Positions 53,392 to 61,675 of a stretch of DNA of 64,000 bases are shown here, one piece after another (position 1 is the first letter of the stretch; each line of letters opens with the position of its first letter). The stretch spans positions 62,001-126,000 of the forward strand of contig JAYWLB010000123.1 of NCBI GenBank assembly GCA_035967665.1, given 5' to 3'. A program made the translations under genes and the position numbers. This DNA comes from Arctic95D-9 sp035967665 (GTDB taxonomy: Bacteria; Verrucomicrobiota; Verrucomicrobiia; Verrucomicrobiales; DEV007). The notes beneath the pieces were generated by a model. That model worked only from the letters and a program-made list of their open reading frames with translations. It was not told the DNA's origin and did not search any database.

Positions 53392-53410
53392 TTTTGTGAT
53401 TCAACAGGGT

Positions 53411-54130
53411 ATGATGAAGCATTCAACAGGGTTAAGTCTGCCGTTTTTCTCTCTTCTTATCTTAAGCGGGGCAGCGGTCGCGCAGGTGCCGGAGGGAATT
53501 TTGCCTGCTTCTCTTGAAGAGGGGGATTTTAATTCGGTAAGGGACGCGAGTCCTTTCACGCGGGTTCTCAGTATCTCCGAAACCTATGCCCTTCGCGGTG
53601 TTGCTGAACTTGGAGCGATCCAGTATGCAACCCTCTACAACCGGGAGAAAAAGGAGACGATCCTGGTTTCTCCTGAGGGTGGGCAGATTCAGTCGGACGA
53701 TCCCGGAATCAAGTTGGTGCAGATCGTTCCCGCGCGATCACTCGACGGAGTGGCTGCGAAAATTTCATTCGCCGGAGAAGAGGTGGAACTGAAATACGAT
53801 ACGGAACAAATTGCTCCGACCCCGGCTCAAGGTTCGTCAGATGGACGTCGTGACGGAGACAGGCGCGGGGGGGATGATGGGCGGCACAAGGGGCCTTCGA
53901 AGGAGGATATCGACCGGTTTCGGGCTTTGCCTGAAGAGAAGCAGAAGAAGCTCCGCGAGTACATTGGTCACGTCATGAAGTCGTATCCGGAGATGTCGAG
54001 GAGCGAAAAAGGGAATCTTATCCGCGGAGCGATGATCAAGCTCACTGACGGACGCGATATCGACATGCCTGGCGGAGACGGCGGCGGCAGATCAGGTGGT
54101 GATTCCTCCTCGAAAGGGAAGGGGCGGTGA
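53411..54130 (+). CDS. secreted protein of unknown function, third gene of the GspL/GspM-like unit
   Basis: From ATG 53411 (a GTG at 53396 is possible) the 239-residue protein has a signal peptide (MMKHSTGLSLPFFSLLILSGAAVAQ) and a compact beta domain (about 35-125, FTRVLSISETYALRGVAELGAIQYATLYNREKKE split by a turn). A Gly/Asp/Arg-rich linker (about 140-160) and a charged helix lead to a second GDGGGRSGGD tail. I do not recognise it. Pilus-related genes upstream suggest a periplasmic accessory such as GspC/PilP, but no motif confirms that. Confidence 0.6.
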   Translation: MMKHSTGLSLPFFSLLILSGAAVAQVPEGILPASLEEGDFNSVRDASPFTRVLSISETYALRGVAELGAIQYATLYNREKKETILVSPEGGQIQSDDPGIKLVQIVPARSLDGVAAKISFAGEEVELKYDTEQIAPTPAQGSSDGRRDGDRRGGDDGRHKGPSKEDIDRFRALPEEKQKKLREYIGHVMKSYPEMSRSEKGNLIRGAMIKLTDGRDIDMPGGDGGGRSGGDSSSKGKGR

Positions 54131-56653
54131 TTATTGTTTCACGAGCCTGACCGCGCTGATATCCATCATGCGGGGCTGAACCTTTTCACCGGCGGCAATG
54201 ACGATTGAGTAGATTTTGTCTGCCTCAAGAGTCACGGTGCCATCGAGTCGGACAGTTTCGAAAACTTCGAGGCTGTCGGTTTTCTTCGAAGTCCCATTGA
54301 GCGTTTTACCCGCCAGATAGACGACGAATTCGCTCGAGGATTCTCTGATCGTCGCCTGATCGACTTCAACCAGGTAGTCGCCCGGTTCGGAAATCTTGAA
54401 CAACCACGAGAACCAGGTCTCGGATGAAGTCCAGTCCGTCAGTGCCGAGAGGAACGAGTTGATAGCGACGCGCTTGTCGCCATGGACGCGGGCCTTGTTG
54501 CCTTTGAGCTCTTCGCCGGGTTTGATAACGGGAGCACTTGCAAGAACCTTTTTTATGGTCCCGATGGCAGGCTTGGCGTAAGGCGCTGTTTTTGGATTGG
54601 TTGCCGCTTTCTCTATCGAAGCAAGGGCTTCGGGGCTGGGAGATTCAATGAGTGCGCTGAGGAGGCGGCGTATGTCGTTCGGATTCTGGATCGTTGTGAG
54701 CGCTTTGTCCCAGTAGGGCTTGAGCTCCTCAGGTTTCTCAGGCCCCGGAAGTGTCGCAAGACGGATGTAAGCTCTTTCGGCGGCGCTCCGGAGACCGTCA
54801 TCCTCCGTTGTCTGAATAATTTCATCGACCTGCGGGAGCACTGTGCGGTCCTGCCAGCTGAGGTAGGCGATCATTGCGTCCCTCTGATATTCGGAATCGT
54901 TCTTCTTGTTGTAGATTGCGCTGAGTCTTGTCAGCGTCTTCTCGCCGCCCATGACACCGAGGATACGGAAGAGGCTCTTTCGTTCGTTGCCGCTCGTTGT
55001 CGAGACTTTGGTCAGGAGGGTGTCGAGGACGGGGCCGGGATTGTCGCTCTTCTGGAGAACCGCGAGAACGGTGTCTTCGAAAGCCTGCCTAACTTCGCGG
55101 CTGTGATCGCCGCTCAAAGCTCCGAGAATCTCTTCCACATTGCTCATGTCGGCGAGCCCCTGAAGGGCTGAGAGATATTGGAGTCGCTGATTGTCTTTGC
55201 CGGACGATTTGAAAGCGAGGATGATTTCCGGAACGGCAGGGGTGTAATCCCGCTCCGAGAGGGCTTTTGCCAACTGAACACGGACCCGGCTGTTCTCGGT
55301 TGCCTTCATCGCCTCGAAGATCTTCTCGGAAATACCGTTGCCTTCGAGATTCTGTATGACTTTGAAGGCATCGCCGCGAAGTGAGGCTGAACTCTTTCCA
55401 CTCTCCAGAAAGGCGACAGCTATTTCGATGTCTGTGCCCTCGCCGGAAGGAATTTCTGCGGAAGAGAGTTCGATAATACGATCTTCATTCGCTTTCGCCT
55501 TTGCCTTGGACATGGCGATCAGACCGGCGCTACCGAGGAGAAGGGTTGCGCTGCAGGCGAGGATGATCCATTTCGTCTTCGGATTGGCCGCCGGCGTCGG
55601 AGTTCGCTTCACATTTGACCGGTTTGTCCGGCTGATCGCACCGGTGTGAGAGCCCGTCGTTTTGAGTCGTCCTGTCCGCGCACCGAGGTTGGCAGTGGTG
55701 GCACCGACGATCAATGACGGCGGAGCTGCTGCCTGGTTGGCAGAGGTCACAATGCGCACAGATCCTGTTTTGACAGCGGAAACTTCTTCCACAGGAAGCG
55801 CTTCAACCGGGACCGCGCCCGGCGGTTCGGGATTTCTCGGCCATCGTTTCAGCGCCTCGCGTGCGTCCTTGGGGCGGTGATCGATGTCGCGATTAATGAG
55901 CCACATGACCCACTGACAGATCGATGGCGAAAGATCGGGACGAACCTGATCGAGCGGAAAAACTTTGTGCTGGAGGTGCGCGTTCATGACCTGAGGCGCG
56001 GTCTCTCCATTGAACGGATACTGTGCGGTAAGGGCGTTGTAGTAGACGCAGCCCATCTGATAAAGGTCTGTTCGCGAATCAAGTTGGCCTCTCTCGAACT
56101 GCTCAGGAGCCATGAAGAAAATGGATCCCATGACCGATTCGTCCTGATCCATCGTCTGCACAGACGGGGATTTGCTGAACTTGGCGAGGCCGAAGTCGAG
56201 GATTTTGGTCTGAAATTTTCCGGAAGCCTGCCAGATCACCATGATATTGGTCGGCTTGATATCCCGGTGAATGACGTTATTTGCAGCCGCGGCGATGAGC
56301 GCTTCCATCGTCTGGTAGACCACTTCGGTGAAGTCATCCTGGGTGAGGACTCCCCGCTCAATGGTCTCATCGAGGGTTTCCCCTTTGAGCAGCTCCATGA
56401 CGACGAAACCGCCCTCTTCATCCTGCCCTACATCGAAGACAGTGATGATGTTAGGATGGTTGAGGCTCGATAGTGTCTGGGCCTCTGCGATGAGCTTTTC
56501 AGCCGCGTCTTTGACCTCCTCTTCGGTCGCCTGACCGGCCGCAAGAACCCGTTTAATAGCCACTTCCCGCTGGAGCTGCGTGTCGAGAGCCTTATAGACC
56601 GCACCGAGGCCGCCTTTGCCGATCTGCTCGAGGATTTGGTAGCGGTTGCTCAT
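54131..56653 (-). CDS. membrane Ser/Thr protein kinase with HEAT-like and C-terminal beta domain
   Basis: The 840-residue protein begins with a PknB-type kinase domain (about 5-270): IGKGGLGAVYKA glycine loop, Lys34, catalytic HRDIKPTN (129-136), LDFGLAKF (DFG at 153) and MAPEQF activation-loop end. A Pro/Thr-rich linker leads to a membrane helix (361-381). The outer part has helical repeats (about 400-690; VRVQLAKALSERDYTPAVPEI...) and a final beta domain (about 700-840) like the carbohydrate/PA14-type ends of PVC kinases. The ligand is unknown. It is convergent with the preceding gene, adjacent with no gap. Confidence 0.92.
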   Translation of the reverse strand: MSNRYQILEQIGKGGLGAVYKALDTQLQREVAIKRVLAAGQATEEEVKDAAEKLIAEAQTLSSLNHPNIITVFDVGQDEEGGFVVMELLKGETLDETIERGVLTQDDFTEVVYQTMEALIAAAANNVIHRDIKPTNIMVIWQASGKFQTKILDFGLAKFSKSPSVQTMDQDESVMGSIFFMAPEQFERGQLDSRTDLYQMGCVYYNALTAQYPFNGETAPQVMNAHLQHKVFPLDQVRPDLSPSICQWVMWLINRDIDHRPKDAREALKRWPRNPEPPGAVPVEALPVEEVSAVKTGSVRIVTSANQAAAPPSLIVGATTANLGARTGRLKTTGSHTGAISRTNRSNVKRTPTPAANPKTKWIILACSATLLLGSAGLIAMSKAKAKANEDRIIELSSAEIPSGEGTDIEIAVAFLESGKSSASLRGDAFKVIQNLEGNGISEKIFEAMKATENSRVRVQLAKALSERDYTPAVPEIILAFKSSGKDNQRLQYLSALQGLADMSNVEEILGALSGDHSREVRQAFEDTVLAVLQKSDNPGPVLDTLLTKVSTTSGNERKSLFRILGVMGGEKTLTRLSAIYNKKNDSEYQRDAMIAYLSWQDRTVLPQVDEIIQTTEDDGLRSAAERAYIRLATLPGPEKPEELKPYWDKALTTIQNPNDIRRLLSALIESPSPEALASIEKAATNPKTAPYAKPAIGTIKKVLASAPVIKPGEELKGNKARVHGDKRVAINSFLSALTDWTSSETWFSWLFKISEPGDYLVEVDQATIRESSSEFVVYLAGKTLNGTSKKTDSLEVFETVRLDGTVTLEADKIYSIVIAAGEKVQPRMMDISAVRLVKQ

Positions 56654-56812
56654 ATAAAGTATGAAGGCAGCGCGTGACCACGCAGCTCAGTGAAATTATA
56701 AGTGTAATCACGGTGGTGCAAGAAAATAACCAGAACAAAGTGCATCTCGTTTCACCTAATGTGAAAAGGATTTGGCACCGTCAGGGGACTGAGGAATGGT
56801 GGAAGGGTAAAT

Positions 56813-58558
56813 ATGGATCGTGAAACATTGGCTGACACACTCGAGGAGATAGCGTTGCTGCTGGAATTAAAAGGAGAGAATCCGTTCAAGATTCGAGCTT
56901 ATCGAACGGGGGCTGAAACGGTCCGCCAGTTTTCAGGCGATATCGTTAAGCAGGCGGAGGAGAACGACTTGAAGGGCATCAAAGGGGTTGGAGATGCTTT
57001 GCAGCAGAAATTGCACGAGCTCGCTTCAACCGGGAAACTGGAATATCACGAAAACCTGAGAGCGGAATTCCCCGAAACGCTGTTCGAATTGTTCAATATT
57101 CAGGGATTGGGCCCGAAGAAGATCAAGGCGCTCTATGACAAACTCTCGGTCGATTCGGTGGCAAAACTCAAAGAGGTCTGCGAGTCGGGGGCAATCTCCG
57201 AACTGGCCGGCTTCGGGAAAAAGACCGCGGATAAGATTCTCGAAGCGATCGAATTTCGTGAGTCGAACGCGGATCGCTTTCGTTTAGGCGATGTGGTCAC
57301 TCCGGTGGAGGAAATTCTGAATGCGCTCAAGCAGCATCCTGCCTGTTCCCGCGCTGAGGCGGCCGGAAGCTATCGAAGGTCGAAAGAAACGGTGCACGAC
57401 GTCGATTTTCTCGTCGCAACAAAGGATCCCGAGGCAATTATCGAGCACTTTGTTTCTCAGGACTGGGTTGAACGGGTCATCGTAAAGGGGGCAACGAAAG
57501 CGAGCATCAACCTCGATAATGGTTTGCAGTGCGACCTCCGTGCGGTCTCCAACGATGAATTTGCCTGTGCTCTCGCCTATTTTACGGGGAGCAAGGAGCA
57601 CAATGTGGTGATGCGGGGACGCGCCAATGCGCGGGGATACACTCTCAACGAGTACCGCCTCGCGGCGAAAGAGGGGAGTGGCAACGATGAGCCTCCTGTT
57701 TTTCACAGTGAAGAGGAAATTTATGAGTTTCTCGGGCTCGATTTTGTTGAACCTGAGTTGCGCGAGAATACCGGTGAAGTTGAAGCGGCTGAAGAAGGCG
57801 GGCTTCCCGTATTGGTGAAGACGGAGAATCTGCGAGGGACTTTCCACAATCACACCACGGCCAGTGACGGGCAGAACACGCTTGCCGAAATGGCCGAGGC
57901 AGCGATGGAGCTCGGCCTCCAGTATCTCGGGATTGCGGATCACTCAAAGAGTTCGTTTCAGGCCAATGGGCTTGATGAGAAGCGTCTTCGGAGTCAAATC
58001 GATGAGATTGCCGAGCTTAACAAAGGCTTCTCGGCGCGCGGTGAGCACTTCCGGCTTCTTGCGGGGAGCGAGGTTGATATTTTGAAAGACGGAACGTTGG
58101 ATTTTGATGATGATCTTCTCGGCGAGCTCGACTATGTCGTCGCCAGTGTTCACAATGCGATGACGCTCTCCGAGTCTGCGATGACGGATCGCATCATCAA
58201 AGCGGTCTCGAATCCGGCGGTGACGATGTTAGGGCACCTTTCAGGGCGGCTTCTCCTCAAGCGGGAGCCCTATGCAGTGAATGTCCCCGCAGTGATAGAG
58301 GCCTGCGCGGAAACGAACACGATCATCGAACTGAACTGCAATCCCTGGCGTCTCGACATGGACTGGAGATGGTGGAAGCTCGCGACTGAGAAGGGGGTGA
58401 AATGTGCGATCAACCCGGATGCGCACCGGACCGCTCATCTCGATTTTCTCTGGTTCGGTGTCCGTCTCGCCCGGAAGGGGTGGCTGACCCGTGACAATGT
58501 AATCAACACACTCGACCTCTCCGAGATCGAGATGCTGCTCAATCTGGATCCTGTTTAA
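56813..58558 (+). CDS. polX: PolX: family-X DNA polymerase with PHP 3'-5' exonuclease domain
   Basis: The 581-residue protein has helix-hairpin-helix segments (IKGVGDALQQKL; IQGLGPKKIKALYD), the polymerase palm with GSYRRSKETVHDVDFL (Asp196/Asp198 metal ligands) and a C-terminal PHP phosphoesterase domain (FHNHTTASDGQNTLAEMAE, GIADHSKSSFQANG, GSEVDIL, NPDAHRT). This combination is the bacterial PolX, which fills gaps in base-excision repair and has exonuclease and AP-endonuclease activity. A good ribosome binding site (GGAAGG) precedes the ATG. Its stop overlaps that of the LD-carboxypeptidase by 4 bases on the other strand. Confidence 0.96.
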   Translation: MDRETLADTLEEIALLLELKGENPFKIRAYRTGAETVRQFSGDIVKQAEENDLKGIKGVGDALQQKLHELASTGKLEYHENLRAEFPETLFELFNIQGLGPKKIKALYDKLSVDSVAKLKEVCESGAISELAGFGKKTADKILEAIEFRESNADRFRLGDVVTPVEEILNALKQHPACSRAEAAGSYRRSKETVHDVDFLVATKDPEAIIEHFVSQDWVERVIVKGATKASINLDNGLQCDLRAVSNDEFACALAYFTGSKEHNVVMRGRANARGYTLNEYRLAAKEGSGNDEPPVFHSEEEIYEFLGLDFVEPELRENTGEVEAAEEGGLPVLVKTENLRGTFHNHTTASDGQNTLAEMAEAAMELGLQYLGIADHSKSSFQANGLDEKRLRSQIDEIAELNKGFSARGEHFRLLAGSEVDILKDGTLDFDDDLLGELDYVVASVHNAMTLSESAMTDRIIKAVSNPAVTMLGHLSGRLLLKREPYAVNVPAVIEACAETNTIIELNCNPWRLDMDWRWWKLATEKGVKCAINPDAHRTAHLDFLWFGVRLARKGWLTRDNVINTLDLSEIEMLLNLDPV

Positions 58559-59442
58559 AAAATCTCCAGCGCGCTGCCGGTAATGTGGGCGGTGGAGCCG
58601 AAAACGAGTGGTTCGTTTTCTTTGACATGACCCGAAGACAAACCGCGCAGGACCGGAAACGGGCTGTTCCCAAAGTGCTCGTTGAGGACATCGTCGAGAG
58701 AAACCTGATCGGGGCCGGGATCGCCCTCGGTAAAGGTTCCGATGATCAACCCGCGGATCCGGTCAAACCAACCGGATTGCTTCAGGGTCGTCAGCATCCT
58801 GTCAATGCGATAAGGTCTTTCGCCGACATCCTCGATGAAGAGAATTGCGTCGTCGAGAAGAGGGGCGTAGGGAGTACCGTTGAGTGCGCAGAGGACAGCA
58901 AGATTGCCACCGCAGAGCCGGCCTTCCGCATGCGTCGCCGATGTGCAGTTAAATCGTTCTAACTGATGCACACGCATTTCTCCGGGAGACTCGAGGCAGC
59001 TCGTCCATCGTTCGCGAATTGAGGGGCTCGAATTGCCCAGGGCTGCAACCATGGGAGCGTGCATCGAACGCACTCCGGCTGCGGCCCAGCGGGTGTGGAG
59101 CGCTGATATGTCGCTGAACCCGACGATCATCTTGTTTGCGGACTGGATCGCGGACAATTCCAAACCGGGGAGAAGGCGGGTCGTTCCAAAGCCTCCGCGG
59201 GCACAGAGAATCGCGTCGACCTTATCATCGTTGATCGCGCCGGTGAGTTCGCAGAGGCGTCTCTCATCTGTTCCCGCGAGATAGCCCGATTTCGAAAAAA
59301 TATCTGAACTGAAAGTCAGGTCGTAGCGTTGTTCAAGCCATTCCACTCCTTTGCGAAAAGCCTCCTCGTCGAAAGGGCCTGCAGGAGCAACAATCGCGAG
59401 AGTTGAACCTTCTGAAACGCTGCGGGGAAGGGGTAAACTCAT
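58555..59442 (-). CDS. LD-carboxypeptidase (S66 family)
   Basis: The 295-residue protein matches S66 muramoyl-tetrapeptide carboxypeptidase: STLAIVAPAGPFDEE start, CARGGFGTTRLLPGL, the nucleophile segment VGFSDISALH, FIEDVGERPYRIDRML (Glu) and LSSGHVKENEPLVFG (His). These residues form the Ser-His-Glu triad. The enzyme removes the terminal D-Ala from tetrapeptides during peptidoglycan recycling in the cytoplasm. It has no signal peptide. The end overlaps polX by 4 bases. Confidence 0.94.
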   Translation of the reverse strand: MSLPLPRSVSEGSTLAIVAPAGPFDEEAFRKGVEWLEQRYDLTFSSDIFSKSGYLAGTDERRLCELTGAINDDKVDAILCARGGFGTTRLLPGLELSAIQSANKMIVGFSDISALHTRWAAAGVRSMHAPMVAALGNSSPSIRERWTSCLESPGEMRVHQLERFNCTSATHAEGRLCGGNLAVLCALNGTPYAPLLDDAILFIEDVGERPYRIDRMLTTLKQSGWFDRIRGLIIGTFTEGDPGPDQVSLDDVLNEHFGNSPFPVLRGLSSGHVKENEPLVFGSTAHITGSALEIF

Positions 59443-59535
59443 GTGTCTACGGATGGCCGAAACGAATTGTATCAGAAAAACGGGAATGGCCTGATGCAGA
59501 CCATTCCCGCTCGTAAAGAAATCTACGGCAGTCTC

Positions 59536-60117
59536 TTATTCTTCGACTGGCGTGATCATTCCGTAATCCCCGTCATCACGACGATAGATCACGGCGAGCT
59601 TGTCGGACTTGGCGTCGTGGTAGACGATGAACGGTTTTTCGTTCATTTCCATATCCATGATCGCTTCATCTGAAAAGAGGTGTTTGACCCTGTATTTTTC
59701 CTTGTGGATCAGGACGGGCTCGTGGTCGTCCTCTGTTTCATCCGGGAGCTCGGCTGTAAAGATTGCCTCTTCGAGTTGGCGCATTTCCTTCTGCCTTTTT
59801 GGCCGGTGAGACTTCAGCATTCGCGTCTTGTGCTTGCGCATCCGGCGCGCAATTTTGGACATCGTCTCATCGATTGACGCATACATGTCGGCTGTCGTGG
59901 TATCTGCTTCGATTACGATGTGATTGGCGCAAAAGAGGATCACCTCAGCGATATGTCGATCACCCTCAACATTGAGGATCACCTTGGCTTCGATGATTTT
60001 CGGGTAATCCAAATGCAAACCGGCTACTTTCTTCTGAGCGTGGTCGCGCATGGCATCTGTGACAGAAACGTGGCGACCGGTGACAGTGATAGGCAGATTG
60101 ACGTTGGTTACTTGCAT
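59536..60117 (-). CDS. hpf: ribosome hibernation-promoting factor, long form
   Basis: The 193-residue protein has the N-terminal HPF/YfiA ribosome-binding domain (VNLPITVTGRHVSVTDAMRDHAQKK, EVILFCANHIVIEADTTTADMYASIDET), a charged linker and the C-terminal long-HPF dimerisation domain (YRVKHLFSDEAIMDMEMNEKPFIVYHDAKSDKLAVIYRR split over the motif). Long HPF makes 100S ribosome dimers in stationary phase. It lies downstream of lptB, as in many bacteria, but without the usual rpoN between. Confidence 0.95.
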   Translation of the reverse strand: MQVTNVNLPITVTGRHVSVTDAMRDHAQKKVAGLHLDYPKIIEAKVILNVEGDRHIAEVILFCANHIVIEADTTTADMYASIDETMSKIARRMRKHKTRMLKSHRPKRQKEMRQLEEAIFTAELPDETEDDHEPVLIHKEKYRVKHLFSDEAIMDMEMNEKPFIVYHDAKSDKLAVIYRRDDGDYGMITPVEE

Positions 60118-60260
60118 AGTTCAGTTTGTTTTTTGAGGTTGCTGGCTTTTCCAGCTCAGTGATACTCTAGCAGGAAGGGTGCCTTATTGACAAGGATCGA
60201 TTCAAATTCAATGCGCCAACTTTTTTTATAACAAAGCCAGAAAAATATCGTTTCCAATCC

Positions 60261-61640
60261 CTACATTGTAAACCGGTCGCCGAGGTAGAGTTCGCGACTG
60301 ACAGGATCATTAATGAGGAAATCTCTGGTCCCTTCACGGAGCACTTTCCCTTCGTAAATAAGGTAGGCACGGTCGACCAGTTCCAGAGTTTGGCGGGCGT
60401 TGTGATCGGTAATGAGAATGGCAAGGCCGGAATCGCGAAGATCGGCGACGATGCTCTGGATTTCGTTGACCGCGATAGGGTCAACGCCGGAAAACGGTTC
60501 ATCCAACATGACCAGCGACGGCTGTGTCACGAGAGAGCGGGCGATGGTGACCCGTCGCTTCTCCCCTCCTGAGCAGGTCAGGGCAATATTCTTCCGAATG
60601 TGGGTGATGCTGAATCGTTCGAGGAGCTCGTTGCACCGCTCTATCTTCTCTTTGCGGGAAATATCGAGGGTCTCCATCACCGCCATGATATTCTGCTCGA
60701 CGGTGAGTTTTCTGAAAATGGATTCCTCCTGGGGCAGGTAGCCCATTCCGAGACGGGCCCGCTTGTACATCGGCATTTTCGTGACATCGGTTCCGTTGAA
60801 CATCACTGTCCCGTCGTTGGGGGGGACGAGGCCAACCATCATGTAGAAGCTGGTTGTCTTTCCGGCGCCGTTCGGTCCGAGGAGGCCGACGATTTCGCCA
60901 GGTTTGACGTTGATCGCGACACCGTTGACGACGGTCCGGCCATCGTAGATTTTGACGAGGCCTTTCGTATCGAGGAGAGGTTCGGCGGAAAAGGTTCGTT
61001 CTGCAGGGGCTTGCCCGGGCTCAGAGACCGGAGGCGTTTCTCCGGTGACCGTCGCTGCCGGAGAGGCCGCAGCGGCGGGTGCCGCTGAAGTAGCCGCTGA
61101 GGGCGCTTTTGCTTCGGGTTCCTGTGTTTGCTTCTGAGGCTCCACAGGCGGGGCGGCGGTCTCTTTTCTTACGGGGGGCAGTTCAGCCGGCAATTCTTCC
61201 TCAAGGGCTACCGGTGCCGCCTTCCGCTTCTTGATCAGAGAGGCGAGAGTCTTCCTGGGAGGCGCGGGCGCTTCGCTTTTCTCTTCAAAAGCAACGAATT
61301 CGCTTTCAAGAAAATCGGCTGCTGCCGCATCGTCGTAAACGATGAAGTCCTCGTCGACCACTTCAGGTTCGGCCGGTTTCGGTTTCGAGGGAGGTGCAGG
61401 CGGCACTTCGTCCAATGGATGAGGCTCGACATCAGCGGGGGGGCGCAGCTTTACGGGCACCGCGACCTCCACCTCGGCTTTGGCTCTTGGCTCGGGGGGA
61501 AGTTGAGGCGGGACGCCCGGCTTCGGCGATGGCTTCGCATCGTTCGTTACAGGGAGTTCCTCCGAATAGCCACTTTTCTTCACCTTCGGCTGCTTACCGA
61601 AGAGTTCTGCAATTTCGTCGCGGTCGTCAGAATAGCTCAT
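60261..61640 (-). CDS. lptB: LptB: LPS-export ABC ATPase with a 220-residue N-terminal extension
   Basis: Residues about 222-459 are a complete LptB: KGLVKIYDGRTVVNGV, Walker A GPNGAGKTT (255-263), LGMGYLPQEESIFRKLTV Q-loop, signature CSGGEKRRVTIARSL, Walker B VMLDEPFSGVDP and the H-loop ITDHNAR. The first 220 residues are a Pro/Ala/Glu-rich low-complexity region with no known domain, whereas LptB is normally about 240 residues. LptB powers LPS transport from the inner membrane with LptFG (not in the window). It follows the lptA-like gene by 35 bases. Confidence 0.93.
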   Translation of the reverse strand: MSYSDDRDEIAELFGKQPKVKKSGYSEELPVTNDAKPSPKPGVPPQLPPEPRAKAEVEVAVPVKLRPPADVEPHPLDEVPPAPPSKPKPAEPEVVDEDFIVYDDAAAADFLESEFVAFEEKSEAPAPPRKTLASLIKKRKAAPVALEEELPAELPPVRKETAAPPVEPQKQTQEPEAKAPSAATSAAPAAAASPAATVTGETPPVSEPGQAPAERTFSAEPLLDTKGLVKIYDGRTVVNGVAINVKPGEIVGLLGPNGAGKTTSFYMMVGLVPPNDGTVMFNGTDVTKMPMYKRARLGMGYLPQEESIFRKLTVEQNIMAVMETLDISRKEKIERCNELLERFSITHIRKNIALTCSGGEKRRVTIARSLVTQPSLVMLDEPFSGVDPIAVNEIQSIVADLRDSGLAILITDHNARQTLELVDRAYLIYEGKVLREGTRDFLINDPVSRELYLGDRFTM

Positions 61641-61675
61641 AGCGTGGGACAGATACGGGTGGCGGTAAAATGCGA

